The notes under the pieces were generated by a model. The model saw only the letters and a program-made list of their open reading frames with translations. It did not search any database and had not been told where the DNA came from. Below, one piece after another: positions 8,415-16,924 of a stretch of DNA of 64,000 nt (within the stretch, counting starts at the first letter, position 1; every line of letters begins with the position of its first letter). The stretch comes from Micromonospora olivasterospora (GTDB taxonomy: Bacteria; Actinomycetota; Actinomycetes; Mycobacteriales; Micromonosporaceae): contig NZ_VLKE01000001.1 of NCBI RefSeq assembly GCF_007830265.1, positions 6,324,001 to 6,388,000 of the forward strand. Reading direction: 5' to 3'. The position numbers and the translations under genes are program-made.

Positions 8415-9395
8415 ATGCGTCCCAGGATCGGTTTCCAGATCCCGTGCCGGCTGCCAGCACCGGAGATCGCCGCGGTTGCGAGATCGGTGGAGCGGGCCGG
8501 TTTCGACGAGATGTGGGTGGTCGAGGACTGCTTCTTTGCCGGCGGAATCGCCGCCTCGGCGACCGCGTTGGCCGCGACCGAACACATCACGGTCGGCATC
8601 GGGATCCTGCCGGCGGTCGCGCGTAACGCGGCGTTCACCGCGATGGAGGTCGCCGCGCTGGCCGAGATGTACCCGGGCCGGCTCACCTGTGGACTGGGGC
8701 ACGGAATGCGGGACTGGATGCGTCAGGTCGGCGCGGCACCGGCCTCGCCGCTGACCGCGCTTGGCGAGCACCTGGACGCGGTCCGCCGGCTCCTCGCCGG
8801 CGAGGAGGTCACGGTGCGGGGCCGCTATGTGCGGCTGGACCAGGTGGCCCTGGAGTTTCCGCCCCGCCAGCCGCCGCCCGTGATCGCCGGGGTACGCGGT
8901 CCCAAGTCGCTCGAGGTGGCGGGCCGCCACGCCGACGGAACGCTGCTGGCCGAGCCTGTCACGCCGGCCTACCTCGCGGCGGCTCGCGCCTCGATCGAGC
9001 GCGGACAGGGCGGCGACCGGCGCGCGCACCCGATCACCGCCTACGCGCTGTGTCACGTCGACGAGGACGCGGCGACGGGCCGCGACGCCGTGCGTCCGGT
9101 GCTGACCGCCGCGATCACCGACCCGGCCTGGTCGGCCCATCTCGACCCGTTGGACCTGGCCGGACAACTCGCTCAGATCGCCGCACTGCCCGAGGCCGAA
9201 CGCGCCGCCGCCGTACCGGATTCGTGGGTCGACGAACTCGCCGTAGTTGGTACTCCGGCCGACTGTGTCCGCCGGATCCGCGAACTGCACGATGCTGGTG
9301 CGGACAGCGTGGTGCTCTCCGCGGTCGGCGACCTTCGGCAGCAACTCGACCGCGCGGCGGCAGTTGTCGGCATGCTGACCGACACTCGCTCCTGA
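8415..9395 (+). CDS. Luciferase-like flavin/F420-dependent oxidoreductase
   Basis: 326 aa. AGGAG at 8402-8406 fixes the start at ATG 8415 or GTG 8412; the in-frame GTG at 8406 overlaps the SD and is unlikely. The N-terminus (GFQIPCRLPAP, DEMWVVEDC) and the later PPVIAGVRGPKSLEVAG are typical of the compact LLM/F420-dependent (MER-like) group rather than SsuD. About 130 bases separate it from the SsuD-like gene, so it may have its own promoter. Its cofactor (FMN or F420) and substrate cannot be decided from sequence. Confidence 0.85.
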   Translation: MRPRIGFQIPCRLPAPEIAAVARSVERAGFDEMWVVEDCFFAGGIAASATALAATEHITVGIGILPAVARNAAFTAMEVAALAEMYPGRLTCGLGHGMRDWMRQVGAAPASPLTALGEHLDAVRRLLAGEEVTVRGRYVRLDQVALEFPPRQPPPVIAGVRGPKSLEVAGRHADGTLLAEPVTPAYLAAARASIERGQGGDRRAHPITAYALCHVDEDAATGRDAVRPVLTAAITDPAWSAHLDPLDLAGQLAQIAALPEAERAAAVPDSWVDELAVVGTPADCVRRIRELHDAGADSVVLSAVGDLRQQLDRAAAVVGMLTDTRS

Positions 9396-9454
9396 CGCAC
9401 CAGGGTGCCTGGGTGACGAGTACCCCCGGGAAGCGGAAGCGCGCCTCGGTCCGA

Positions 9455-10366
9455 TCAAGGAGCGGCCGCGATCGCCAACAGTTCCACTGCGAGGGCGGTC
9501 GGGGTACGGCCGAGCCAGAGGGCGTGCAGCGGACGGGTCAGGGGGAGGCCCTCGACCCGAAGCTCGATCACTTCTCCCGCGGCGATGGCCGGCGCGGCTG
9601 CGCGCGCGCTGATCACACCGATGCCACCGCCGGCGCGGACCGTGGAGAGGATCGTGGTGGTCGAGCCGAGGTTGATGGCGTGCGGCAGCGACGGCGCGAA
9701 GCCGAGGGCGTGCTCGATCGCGTTCAGGAACGTGTCGCGGGTGCCGGAGCCCGGTTCACGCAGCAGCAGTGGCTGATCGGCGAGGTCCGTCGGCCGCAGC
9801 TCGCGCCAGGCGTGCGCGGCGAGCGGGTAGCCGGCGGCGATGACCAAGGCGAGCCGGTCGCGGCCCACGATGCGGGTGCTCAGGTCGGCAGGGATGTCGG
9901 GTGACTCGACGAACCCGAGGTCCACCGCGCCCGAGCGGACGGCTTCGACAACGCCGTGGCTGTTCGCGACGTCTGCGGAGATGTGCAGCTCGGGATGGGT
10001 ACGGCGCAGGCTCAGCAGCCAGGCCGGCAGCAGGTACTCGGCCACGGTGAGGCTCGCGGAGATACGCAGCCGCGCCTGCCGGTCCGCGCGCAGCGTCAGA
10101 ATTCCGTCGGCGAGGGCCTGCGCGGCGTCGATGACGTTGCGCGACCAGGCGACGACCGCCTCGCCGGCAGGTGTGAGAAGGCTCCCGCGTCGCGACCGCA
10201 CCAACAGCGGTACGCCGAGCCGGCGCTCCAGCTTCGCGAGTCGTGCGCTGGCGCTGGGCTGGGTGATCCCGTGCGCCTGCGCCGCGCGCCCGACGCTTCC
10301 CGTCTCGGCGACGGACAGCAGCAGGTCGAGCGCCGGCAGATCGCTTATCCAGGGCGGCAGTGGCAT
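9455..10366 (-). CDS. LysR-family transcriptional regulator
   Basis: 303 aa from ATG 10366 on the minus strand. The first 65 residues form the LysR winged helix (GSVGRAAQAHGITQPSASARL, here quoted only in its core) and the rest the PBP2-type effector domain (ASLTVAEYLLPAWL, VDLGFVESPD, GGIGVISARA). The gene lies directly downstream of the YeiH-like exporter gene on the same strand, an association also seen for yeiE-yeiH in enterobacteria. It ends 59 bases from the convergent monooxygenase. A role in sulfur-status control is inference from context. Confidence 0.88.
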   Translation of the reverse strand: MPLPPWISDLPALDLLLSVAETGSVGRAAQAHGITQPSASARLAKLERRLGVPLLVRSRRGSLLTPAGEAVVAWSRNVIDAAQALADGILTLRADRQARLRISASLTVAEYLLPAWLLSLRRTHPELHISADVANSHGVVEAVRSGAVDLGFVESPDIPADLSTRIVGRDRLALVIAAGYPLAAHAWRELRPTDLADQPLLLREPGSGTRDTFLNAIEHALGFAPSLPHAINLGSTTTILSTVRAGGGIGVISARAAAPAIAAGEVIELRVEGLPLTRPLHALWLGRTPTALAVELLAIAAAP

Positions 10367-10422
10367 CGCGCGCAGTCTGTCACAGGCGCTCGGGGGTGTC
10401 CGGCCCGTCCCGGGCCTCGCCA

Positions 10423-11514
10423 TCAGGCCAGCAGGTATTGCAGGCCCAGGCTGGTCGAGCCGACCGCGGCCCAGAGGATCAGGCCGAGCAGCAGCGGCCG
10501 GGCACCGGCGCGGCGGAGCGCGGCCACGTCGGTGGAGAGGCCGACGGCGGCGAGGGCGATCGCGACGAACAGCAGCGCCACCTGGTGCAGAACGGCCTGG
10601 GCCGCGGCGGGGATCAGTCCGCCGGTGTTCAGCGCGGCCACGGCGAGGAAGGCGACCAGGAACCAGGGCACGAGCGAGGCCGCGAGCCGAGCCTTCGACG
10701 CCTCCGGCAGGTCCGCGCGGCGGCGACTCGACGTGGCGAGGACGAGGACGACCGGGATGATCATCAGGGTGCGGACGAGCTTGACGACGACGGCCGGTCC
10801 GACGGCGTCCTGGCCGTAGGCGCCAGCGGCGGCCACCACCGAACTGGTGTCGTTGACGGCGGTGCCCGCCAGGAGCCCGAATGCGTGCCCGCTCAGCCCC
10901 AGTGCGTGCCCGAGCGGCGGAAGGACCAGCACGGCGGCCACGTTGAAGAGGAAGATCGTCGACATCGCGTACGCGACGTCGTTGCTCTTCGCCCGGATGA
11001 CCGGCGTCGTGGCCGCGATGGCGGAGGCGCCGCAGATACCGGTGCCGACACCGATCAGCGTGCGCAGATCGCGGGGAACGCCGAGCCGCCGGCCCACCGA
11101 CCAGGCCAACAGGAGACACACCCCGAGCGTGCCCAGCATGACCGGCAGCGACCCCACGCCCGCCGACAGCACCTCGCCGAGCGACAGCCGAGCGCCGAGA
11201 AAGACGACCGACAACTGCAGCACCACACCCTTGGCCAGGCTCAGCCCCGGCTCCAGCGCCTCGGGCCGGCGCCGCGCCAGCGGGCTCAGCAGCACCCCGG
11301 CGACGACGGCGAGGACGGGCGCACCGACCACGGGGACCTGCGTGCCCGCAACCGTCGCAGCGAGTCCCAGCAACACCGCCGCGCCGAGCCCGCCGGCCTG
11401 GACGGGCGCGCGGCGTCGGGTGGGCACCTCGGCAAGAACGATCACCAGTCCAGGCTTCGCCCGCACGGCGCTCCCCGGTAGCGCACATTTCCGGACCACG
11501 GTCATAGCCAGCAC
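10423..11514 (-). CDS. YeiH/UPF0324-family membrane protein (putative sulfate exporter)
   Basis: 363 aa with about ten hydrophobic segments. Landmarks include VVFLGARLSLGEV, the conserved GVGTGICGASAIAATTPV with AKSNDVAYA, and GTAVNDTSSVVAA. These match the Cons_hypoth698 (YeiH) family, annotated elsewhere as putative sulfate exporters on limited evidence. Start is ATG 11514 or the second ATG at 11505. It is followed by a LysR gene after 56 bases. In an organosulfur cluster it could remove excess sulfate or sulfite formed by desulfonation. Confidence 0.85.
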   Translation of the reverse strand: MLAMTVVRKCALPGSAVRAKPGLVIVLAEVPTRRRAPVQAGGLGAAVLLGLAATVAGTQVPVVGAPVLAVVAGVLLSPLARRRPEALEPGLSLAKGVVLQLSVVFLGARLSLGEVLSAGVGSLPVMLGTLGVCLLLAWSVGRRLGVPRDLRTLIGVGTGICGASAIAATTPVIRAKSNDVAYAMSTIFLFNVAAVLVLPPLGHALGLSGHAFGLLAGTAVNDTSSVVAAAGAYGQDAVGPAVVVKLVRTLMIIPVVLVLATSSRRRADLPEASKARLAASLVPWFLVAFLAVAALNTGGLIPAAAQAVLHQVALLFVAIALAAVGLSTDVAALRRAGARPLLLGLILWAAVGSTSLGLQYLLA

Positions 11515-11673
11515 CTATGACCAAACCCGCCGCTGCGCCAGCCCATCGACCCCGCCGGGCCGCCGTCCCGGCGGGCGCGGATCATGCCGGGTGTGCTCGG
11601 CCGCCTCGTCGACGTCGGAGGTACCAAGATCGTCAACGTTACACACTCGGACCTGATGCGATACGGTCGGGGG

Positions 11674-11892
11674 GTGAAGACCGAGCGTCACTGGTGGAAC
11701 GGCGACCGCACCGTGCGCGGGCGTCGCGACGTGTACATCCGCACCGATGGCGTGTCGTGGGAGGTCGAGGCCCGAGTCGGCGGCGGCGCCGGCCGGTCGA
11801 AGATCCACCAGTGCCCGGGGCGGAAGTCGGCGGAGATCCTGGCCGGGGCATGGATGGACGGGCAGAGCCGGTGGCAGGTCGTCGCGCCCTGA
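11674..11892 (+). CDS. Small conserved-looking hypothetical protein
   Basis: 72 aa from GTG 11674; ATG 11656 is in frame (78 aa) and the open frame extends to 11584. The sequence is Trp/Arg-rich (KTERHWWNGDRTVRGRRD, VSWEVEARVGGG, WMDGQSRWQVV) with no membrane segment or recognised motif. An AT-richer stretch at 11636-11667 just upstream could hold a promoter. No function is proposed. Confidence 0.5.
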   Translation: MKTERHWWNGDRTVRGRRDVYIRTDGVSWEVEARVGGGAGRSKIHQCPGRKSAEILAGAWMDGQSRWQVVAP

Positions 11893-11967
11893 TCGGTCGC
11901 GGCGATCCTCGGCTCACCGCCGGTCGGCAGGCGGCGGGATCCGGTGCGGTTCGAGTAGACTGCAGCA

Positions 11968-11989
11968 GGCCCGCCCATCATGGCGGGCC
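11968..11989 (+). promoter_or_regulatory. Leader hairpin upstream of the DEAD-box helicase
   Basis: Perfect 8-bp stem GGCCCGCC / GGCGGGCC with a six-base CATCAT loop, 80 bases before the helicase start. It lies in the expected 5' untranslated region. A cis-acting or autoregulatory leader is possible because DEAD-box helicase mRNAs are often controlled this way; a chance GC palindrome is the alternative. Confidence 0.4.
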
Positions 11990-12069
11990 GAGTTCGATGT
12001 CCCACGCCACGCGCCGCAGCCGAGACGGCCAGCGCCGGGCGGGACGTCCCTTCGACGTTCGGAGCCTTC

Positions 12070-13467
12070 ATGGCGGCACGCCGCCCGCGCCAGACCACCT
12101 CGTCCAACTGCCCCACCTTCGCCGACCTCGGCGTGCCCGACGCGCTCAACCGGGTGCTGGCCGCGGCCGGAGTGGAGCGGCCGTTCCCGATCCAGGCCGC
12201 GACCCTGCCTGACGCGCTCGCCGGGCGGGACGTGCTCGGCCGGGGCCGCACCGGTTCGGGCAAGACCTATGCCTTCGTACTGGCGGTGCTGACCCGTCTG
12301 GCCGCCACCTCCGCGCCACGGCGGGCCGGACGCCCCCGGGCGCTGATCCTCGCACCCACCCGTGAACTGGCCACCCAGATCGACAGCGTGATGGCACCGC
12401 TGGCGCAGGCGCTGTCGCTACGCACGATGACCATCTTCGGCGGCGTCGCCGCCCGCCCCCAGATCGCCGGGCTGCGCGCCGGGGTCGACGTCCTGGTGGC
12501 CTGCCCGGGCCGGCTCGCCGACCACGTCGAGGCCGGCAACGCACACCTGGACGCCGTCGAGATCACCGTGCTCGACGAGGCCGATCACATGGCCGACCTC
12601 GGCTTCCTGCCCACCGTACGGCGGCTGCTGGAGCGGACTCCGCGCGGCGGGCAGCGTCTGCTGTTCTCCGCCACCCTGGACGCCGGTGTCGATGTCCTGG
12701 TGCGGCGGTTCCTCACCGATCCGGTCGTGCACAGCGTTGACTCGACGCTGTCGCCGGTCGCCGCGATGGCGCACCACGTGCTGCACGTCCACGCCGACGA
12801 CCGGTTCGCCGTGCTGGTCGAGCTGACCGCCGCGCCGGGCCGCACCGTGGTCTTCACGCGCACCAAGCGGGGGGCGAGAACCCTCGCCCGCCGGCTGGTC
12901 GCGGCCGGTGTGACCGCTGTCGAACTGCATGGCAACCTGGCCCAGAGCGCGCGCACCAGGAACCTGCGGGCGTTCTCCGCCGGAGAGGTGCACACGCTCG
13001 TCGCCACCGACATCGCCGCCCGGGGTATCCACGTTGACGACGTGGCTCTGGTTGTGCACGCCGACCCGCCGGTCGAGCACAAGGCGTACCTGCACCGCTC
13101 GGGCCGTACCGCCCGGGCCGGCGCGGCCGGGACCGTCGTCACGCTGATGACCGACGGGCAGGTGCCCGAGGTACGGGAACTGACCCGCAAGGCGGGCATC
13201 ACGGCGACCACGACCCGGCTGCGCCCGGGTGACGCGCTGCTGCACCAGCTCGCCCCCGGGGAGCGGACGCTGGTCCCCCAGCCGGTACCGCAGTCCGCCG
13301 GCCGGCGGCACGAGGCGCAGCCCGCCCACGGCGGCCGGGGCCGACGCGGCGACAAGCCGGCATCGACCACCTCGACACGATCCGCACCGGGATCCGCACC
13401 GGCGCGATCCGGTGCGGCGGCGTTCTCCGCCCGGGCTCGGCCGGGCGCTCGCCACGGCGGGCGCTGA
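12070..13467 (+). CDS. DEAD-box ATP-dependent RNA helicase
   Basis: 465 aa from ATG 12070 (GGAG at 12061-12064); ATG 11980 in frame is possible but falls in the leader hairpin. Helicase motifs occur in order: Q motif FPIQAATLP, motif I GRGRTGSGKT, Ia PTRELATQI, Ib CPGRL, II DEAD, III SAT, then IV VVFTRTKRGA, V ATDIAARGIH and VI HRSGRTARAG. A basic, Arg/Gly/Ala-rich tail of about 70 residues follows, as in RhlE-like cold-shock helicases, and probably binds RNA nonspecifically. It unwinds RNA duplexes in ribosome assembly or mRNA decay. The gene ends three bases from the convergent methyltransferase. Confidence 0.93.
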   Translation: MAARRPRQTTSSNCPTFADLGVPDALNRVLAAAGVERPFPIQAATLPDALAGRDVLGRGRTGSGKTYAFVLAVLTRLAATSAPRRAGRPRALILAPTRELATQIDSVMAPLAQALSLRTMTIFGGVAARPQIAGLRAGVDVLVACPGRLADHVEAGNAHLDAVEITVLDEADHMADLGFLPTVRRLLERTPRGGQRLLFSATLDAGVDVLVRRFLTDPVVHSVDSTLSPVAAMAHHVLHVHADDRFAVLVELTAAPGRTVVFTRTKRGARTLARRLVAAGVTAVELHGNLAQSARTRNLRAFSAGEVHTLVATDIAARGIHVDDVALVVHADPPVEHKAYLHRSGRTARAGAAGTVVTLMTDGQVPEVRELTRKAGITATTTRLRPGDALLHQLAPGERTLVPQPVPQSAGRRHEAQPAHGGRGRRGDKPASTTSTRSAPGSAPARSGAAAFSARARPGARHGGR

Positions 13468-13469
13468 CC

Positions 13470-13988
13470 CTACCCGACGGGGCCGAGCACCGAGACCTCG
13501 GTGAGTTCGGCGTCCTCGGCGGCGCCCAAGCCGCCTACCTGATAGCTGGTCAGTACCTGCAGCCATCGGTGGGGCAGGTGCCCGCGGCCGGGATCACCGA
13601 CGAGGACACGCGCGCCGCGGTCGGCGGCGCGGTGCAGGAACCCCAGCATCCGCGCGGCCATCTCGGGGTCGTAGAAGGCGTCGCCGGCGAGGATCACGTC
13701 GGCGACGCCGCCATCACCATCGAGCAGATCACCTTCGTCCACCGCCAGCGTGACCGCGTTGGCCGTGGCGTTCATCGCGACGGCCGCCAGCGCATACGGG
13801 TCGATGTCGTTGGCGGTCACCTCGGAGGCGCCCGCCCTGGCTGCGGCGATGGCCACCAGACCGGAGCCGGACGCTACGTCGATCATCCGCCGGCCGGCCA
13901 CCACCTGCGGATGGTCCAGGACGTACCGGGCGAGGGCCTGGGGCGTGGTCATCCCGATTTCCGCACAGGTTTCGGTCGACTGTGACAC
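13470..13988 (-). CDS. Class I SAM-dependent methyltransferase, probably 5'-truncated
   Basis: 172 aa from GTG 13988, or ATG 13952. Motif I is clear (MIDVASGSGLVAIAAARAG) and followed by NDIDPYALAA and DVILAGDAFYD, as in the nicotinamide N-methyltransferase-like/ETFB lysine methyltransferase group. Members of this group normally carry about 50 more N-terminal residues before QALARYVLDHP. Here only a short unrelated stretch precedes it, and immediately upstream lies a decayed response regulator on the other strand, so the 5' end appears lost. Activity is doubtful although the SAM-binding core is intact. Confidence 0.65.
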   Translation of the reverse strand: MSQSTETCAEIGMTTPQALARYVLDHPQVVAGRRMIDVASGSGLVAIAAARAGASEVTANDIDPYALAAVAMNATANAVTLAVDEGDLLDGDGGVADVILAGDAFYDPEMAARMLGFLHRAADRGARVLVGDPGRGHLPHRWLQVLTSYQVGGLGAAEDAELTEVSVLGPVG

Positions 13989-14018
13989 CTATGGCGGGTA
14001 TGTGCGAGTGGAGGCCAG

Positions 14019-14399
14019 ATGGGGGACGACCGACAGCTGACCGCTGTGATCATCGACGACCACCCAGCCGTGCTGGCCGGGGTGGCCCACTGGCTATCCT
14101 CCGGCGCACCACCGATACGGGTGGCCGCCTCGGGTCATGACGTCCGCGTCGCGTGGCTCGGTGAGGGTGCCCAGGCCGACGTCGTCATCCTCGACCTCCA
14201 CCTTGGCGGGCCGACCCCGGTGATGGGTGAGCTGCGTAGGCTGGTCACCTGCTCAAGGCCACCAGGGCCGCGGCGGCCGGTCGAGGCTACAACGCGTCGT
14301 CCCTGGCGGGCGCGCTCGCCGGCGACCGCACCTCGGCGCACGCAACGGTTTGCCGCCTCGTCAGCGACGTTTTCTCGATGGACGGACGGCGAACTTTAG
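14019..14399 (+). pseudogene. NarL/FixJ-type response regulator remnant
   Basis: The frame from ATG 14019 begins as a receiver domain: TAVIIDDHPAVLAGV with the acidic pair, then VVILDLHLGGPTP containing the phospho-acceptor Asp. After ELRRLV at about 14250 similarity stops in this frame. Receiver-like sequence resumes in the +1-shifted frame (KATRAAAAGRGY, SLAGALAGDRT), without the middle of the receiver domain. No LuxR-type HTH follows. This is an internal deletion plus frameshift, so the gene is dead. Confidence 0.65.
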
Positions 14400-14489
14400 C
14401 ACCGCGTTTCACCGGTCCGCCAGGTCAGACACCCGACACCAGGGAAGCTCCGGTGTGGGCAGGAGTCCTTACACGTCCTTTGTCGACGA

Positions 14490-15273
14490 TTACGCCACAG
14501 CGGTGTGGCTGGCGACGATACGGCGCATAGGGTCCAAGATTTCCGACTGGTGGTCAGTCAGGAAGAAATGCCCACCGGCGAACACGTGTCGCTGTGGCGG
14601 GGTCGCGCATTCCAGCGCCCACCCGGCCGCCCGGTCCAGGTCCACGTGCTCGTCCCCGTCGCCGAGCAGCACATGCACCGGCAGCTCCAGCGGCGACTCG
14701 GCCCGGTAGGCGTACCGCTCGGACAGGGCGAAGTCGGCCCGGATACCCGGCAGGATGAGCTCCATCAGCTCCCGGTCCGCCAGCAGTCCGGCCGGGGTGG
14801 CCCCCAAAGGCGCGCAACGCCTCGATCAGGCCGGCGTCGTCGAGCTCGTGCCAGCGCTGCCCGATCAGCCGGGTCTGCGGCGCCTCGGCCCCGCTGACCA
14901 GCAGCGCCAGCGGATCGGGCGCGCCCCGGCGGCGCAGCTCCCGAGCCACCTCGAACGCCACCAGCGCACCCAGGCTGTGCCCGAACAGCAGGAACGGCCC
15001 CGACGCCCGCTCGACGACCGCCGTGGTCAGCTGATCCACCAGCTCCGTGACGTCGTCGAGGGGCGGCTCGTGCAGCCGGGTCCCCCTGGCCGGCATCAGC
15101 GCGACCTGCAACGACAGCTCCGGCTCGGCCATCGCCTGCCACTCAAGGAACGACGCGGCGATGCCACCGGCATGCGGGAAGACGAAGACCTGCGCATCGC
15201 CGGTGGACCGCGCCACCGACCCGAACCAGCGGGTCGCGCCGCCCGCACTCTCCAGGGCCATGACCGCGAGCAT
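14490..15273 (-). pseudogene. Type II thioesterase (alpha/beta hydrolase), frameshifted
   Basis: Minus-strand frame from 15273 (or ATG 15261) encodes the first two thirds of a type II thioesterase: FVFPHAGGIAASF, MPARGTRLHEPP and the nucleophile elbow FGHSLGALVAFE. Near 14805 the frame breaks. The remainder is read from 14807 in another frame: TPAGLLADRELMELILPG, then HVLLGDGDEHVD and FAGGHFFL with the catalytic His. Removing one G from the five-G run at 14804-14808 restores a normal protein of about 260 aa. Such enzymes clear misloaded carrier proteins in PKS/NRPS assembly lines, but no such cluster is in the window. The frameshift could be a sequencing error. Confidence 0.75.
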
Positions 15274-15364
15274 AGGTCAACCAGGCAGCGGAGCCGCCCA
15301 GGCCGTGATCCCCGTGCGCCGACCCGACACTGGCCGCTCGGCGCTGTCGCTCTCGTACTGCCGC

Positions 15365-15868
15365 TCACGGGAGCTCTACCGTCCCGTACCGGGTCCGGGT
15401 GGCTCCGGTGCTCAGCGCCCAGTAGCGGTCGCCGAACGACCAGTGCCACCATTCGGTCGGGTAGTTGACCATGCCGGCGGACGAGAGCGCCCGGGCGAGG
15501 ACGTCGCGGTTGGTGCGGGCCTGCGGGGTGATGTCGGGTGACCCGGTGTAGCAGGCGTTGGCGCTGTCCACCGGGGTCCCACTCCGGGTACCTGCGGCGC
15601 AGTTCGTCCTGGTAGCTCTCGAGGTAGGTCGTCTGCAGGCTGAGCGGCCGATACCCCTCGATGATCAGCACCGCAGCCCCCGAGGCAGGGTCCGCTGGGC
15701 GGCGAGCAAGCGCTGGACCGTTGCCTCACGGAGGTGCGCGTAGGCCCCGGCCTCGTCGGCCAGGCGATCGTCTACCCGAAGTTCCGCAACCTGGCGCACG
15801 TCGACCAGGGCTTCCCCGTTGTCGCCCAGCGGGATGGCCGAGATTCGTCGATCGGACAGCAGGATCAT
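15365..15868 (-). pseudogene. VanX-type D-Ala-D-Ala dipeptidase remnant
   Basis: Three frames together resemble an M15-family dipeptidase. From ATG 15868: ILLSDRRISAIPLGDN to RTLPRGL. After a one-base loss near 15655: LIIEGYRPLSLQTTYLE to RRRYPEWDP. Then, from about 15572 in a third frame: DSANACYTGSPDITP and VNYPTEWWHWSFGDRYWAL. The central segment that normally carries the zinc ligands (SxHxxGxAxD) is missing between the last two parts. Intact relatives are usually about 210-230 aa and sit beside a ddl-like ligase, as here. With a catalytic segment deleted the gene cannot encode an active dipeptidase. Confidence 0.8.
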
Positions 15869-15953
15869 GAGCGGCACCGCCCGGCGTCGGCGAGGTGTCG
15901 CGCGGCGACGACGACGCGGATGCCGCGGAGACGTGCGGCGGTGCAGACGGCCA

Positions 15954-16865
15954 TCAGCAGGCCGCCGGAGAGGGAAAGACGGCGAGGCGCGGCCGCAGCG
16001 CGCCCTCGATCAGGATGTCCAGCAGCGCCGAGAAGCCGATCCCGGCCCGCTGCCAGATCTGCGGGTACTGGGAGGCGGCGGTGAATCCGGGGAAGGTGTT
16101 GACCTCGTTGATCACCAGCTCCCGGGAGTCTCCGGCCCACCCGGTGGTGCCGGGGTCGAGCTGGGCCGGAATGTGGAAGACGGCGCCGTCGTCGTACTTG
16201 GCGTCGTAGTCGAAGAAGGAGGCGGTCGCCACCTGTATCTCCAGCGGCGGCCCGGCCTCGACGCGACCGTCGGGGTGCTGGAGGACGCCGACGTCGATCT
16301 CGCGCCCGCGCACGGCGCGTTCGACGAGAACCTTCGCGTCGCTCTCGCGCGCGAGCCGCAGGGCGGCGGGCAGGTGCGCCCATCGTTCGACCTTGGAGAC
16401 GCCCAGGCTGGAGCCGGCCCGGGCCGGTTTGACGAAGACCGGCAGTCCCAGTCGCTCCTGATCCCGCGACGACAGCTCCTCGTGGGGGCGCAGCGTCACC
16501 CCGGCGGCCACGCGCAGGCCGTCGGCGGCGAGGAGCTTCTTCGTGACCGGCTTGTCCATTCCCGCGGCGCCGGTGAAGACACCGTTCCCGACGAACGCGA
16601 CGCCGAGCCACTCCAGCATCGACTGGACGGTGCCGTCCTCACCGTACGGGCCGTGCAGCGCCGGGAACACCACGTCCTGGTCGCCGAGGGTCCGCAGCGC
16701 CTGCGCGAACGTGGCCCGGTCGCCGTTCACCCGCCACTGGCCGTCCCGCTCGATCAGCACCTCGGTCACGTCGTACGTGTCGCGGTCGAGATGGGTCAGG
16801 ATGCTTTCCGCCGAGCGGCGGGAGACGTCGTGTTCCCCGCTGCGCCCACCGAACAGCACCGCCAA
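15954..16865 (-). pseudogene. D-alanine--D-alanine/D-lactate ligase with internal deletion
   Basis: 303 codons from TTG 16865, the only start in frame. It is an ATP-grasp ligase: VLFGGRSGEHDVS, FPALHGPYGEDGTVQ, PVFVKPARAGSSLGVSK, then DAKYDDGAVFHIPA. It jumps directly to ELVINEVNTFPGFTAASQYP. About 25 residues expected between these points are missing in frame, including the segment with a metal-ligand Asp (VDFF in relatives). The ligase is therefore probably inactive. It lies just upstream of the broken VanX-type dipeptidase on the same strand, so the pair looks like a lost vanA/vanX-like resistance or cell-wall module. No vanH dehydrogenase is present. Confidence 0.75.
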
Positions 16866-16924
16866 ACGAACATCGCCGATAGTGTTCTCAACCGCACTGT
16901 CCGTTCATCTTGAAGGGTTCTGCC

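Noticed and set aside
9455..11524. 689-codon minus-strand open frame that would fuse the LysR regulator to sequence across the YeiH gene
   Set aside because: The upstream half is an Arg/Gly-rich shadow of the YeiH gene in another frame; the LysR protein starts normally at 10366.
11940..11965. GGTTCGAGT resembling a tRNA T-arm upstream of the DEAD-box gene
   Set aside because: No cloverleaf can be formed with neighbouring sequence.
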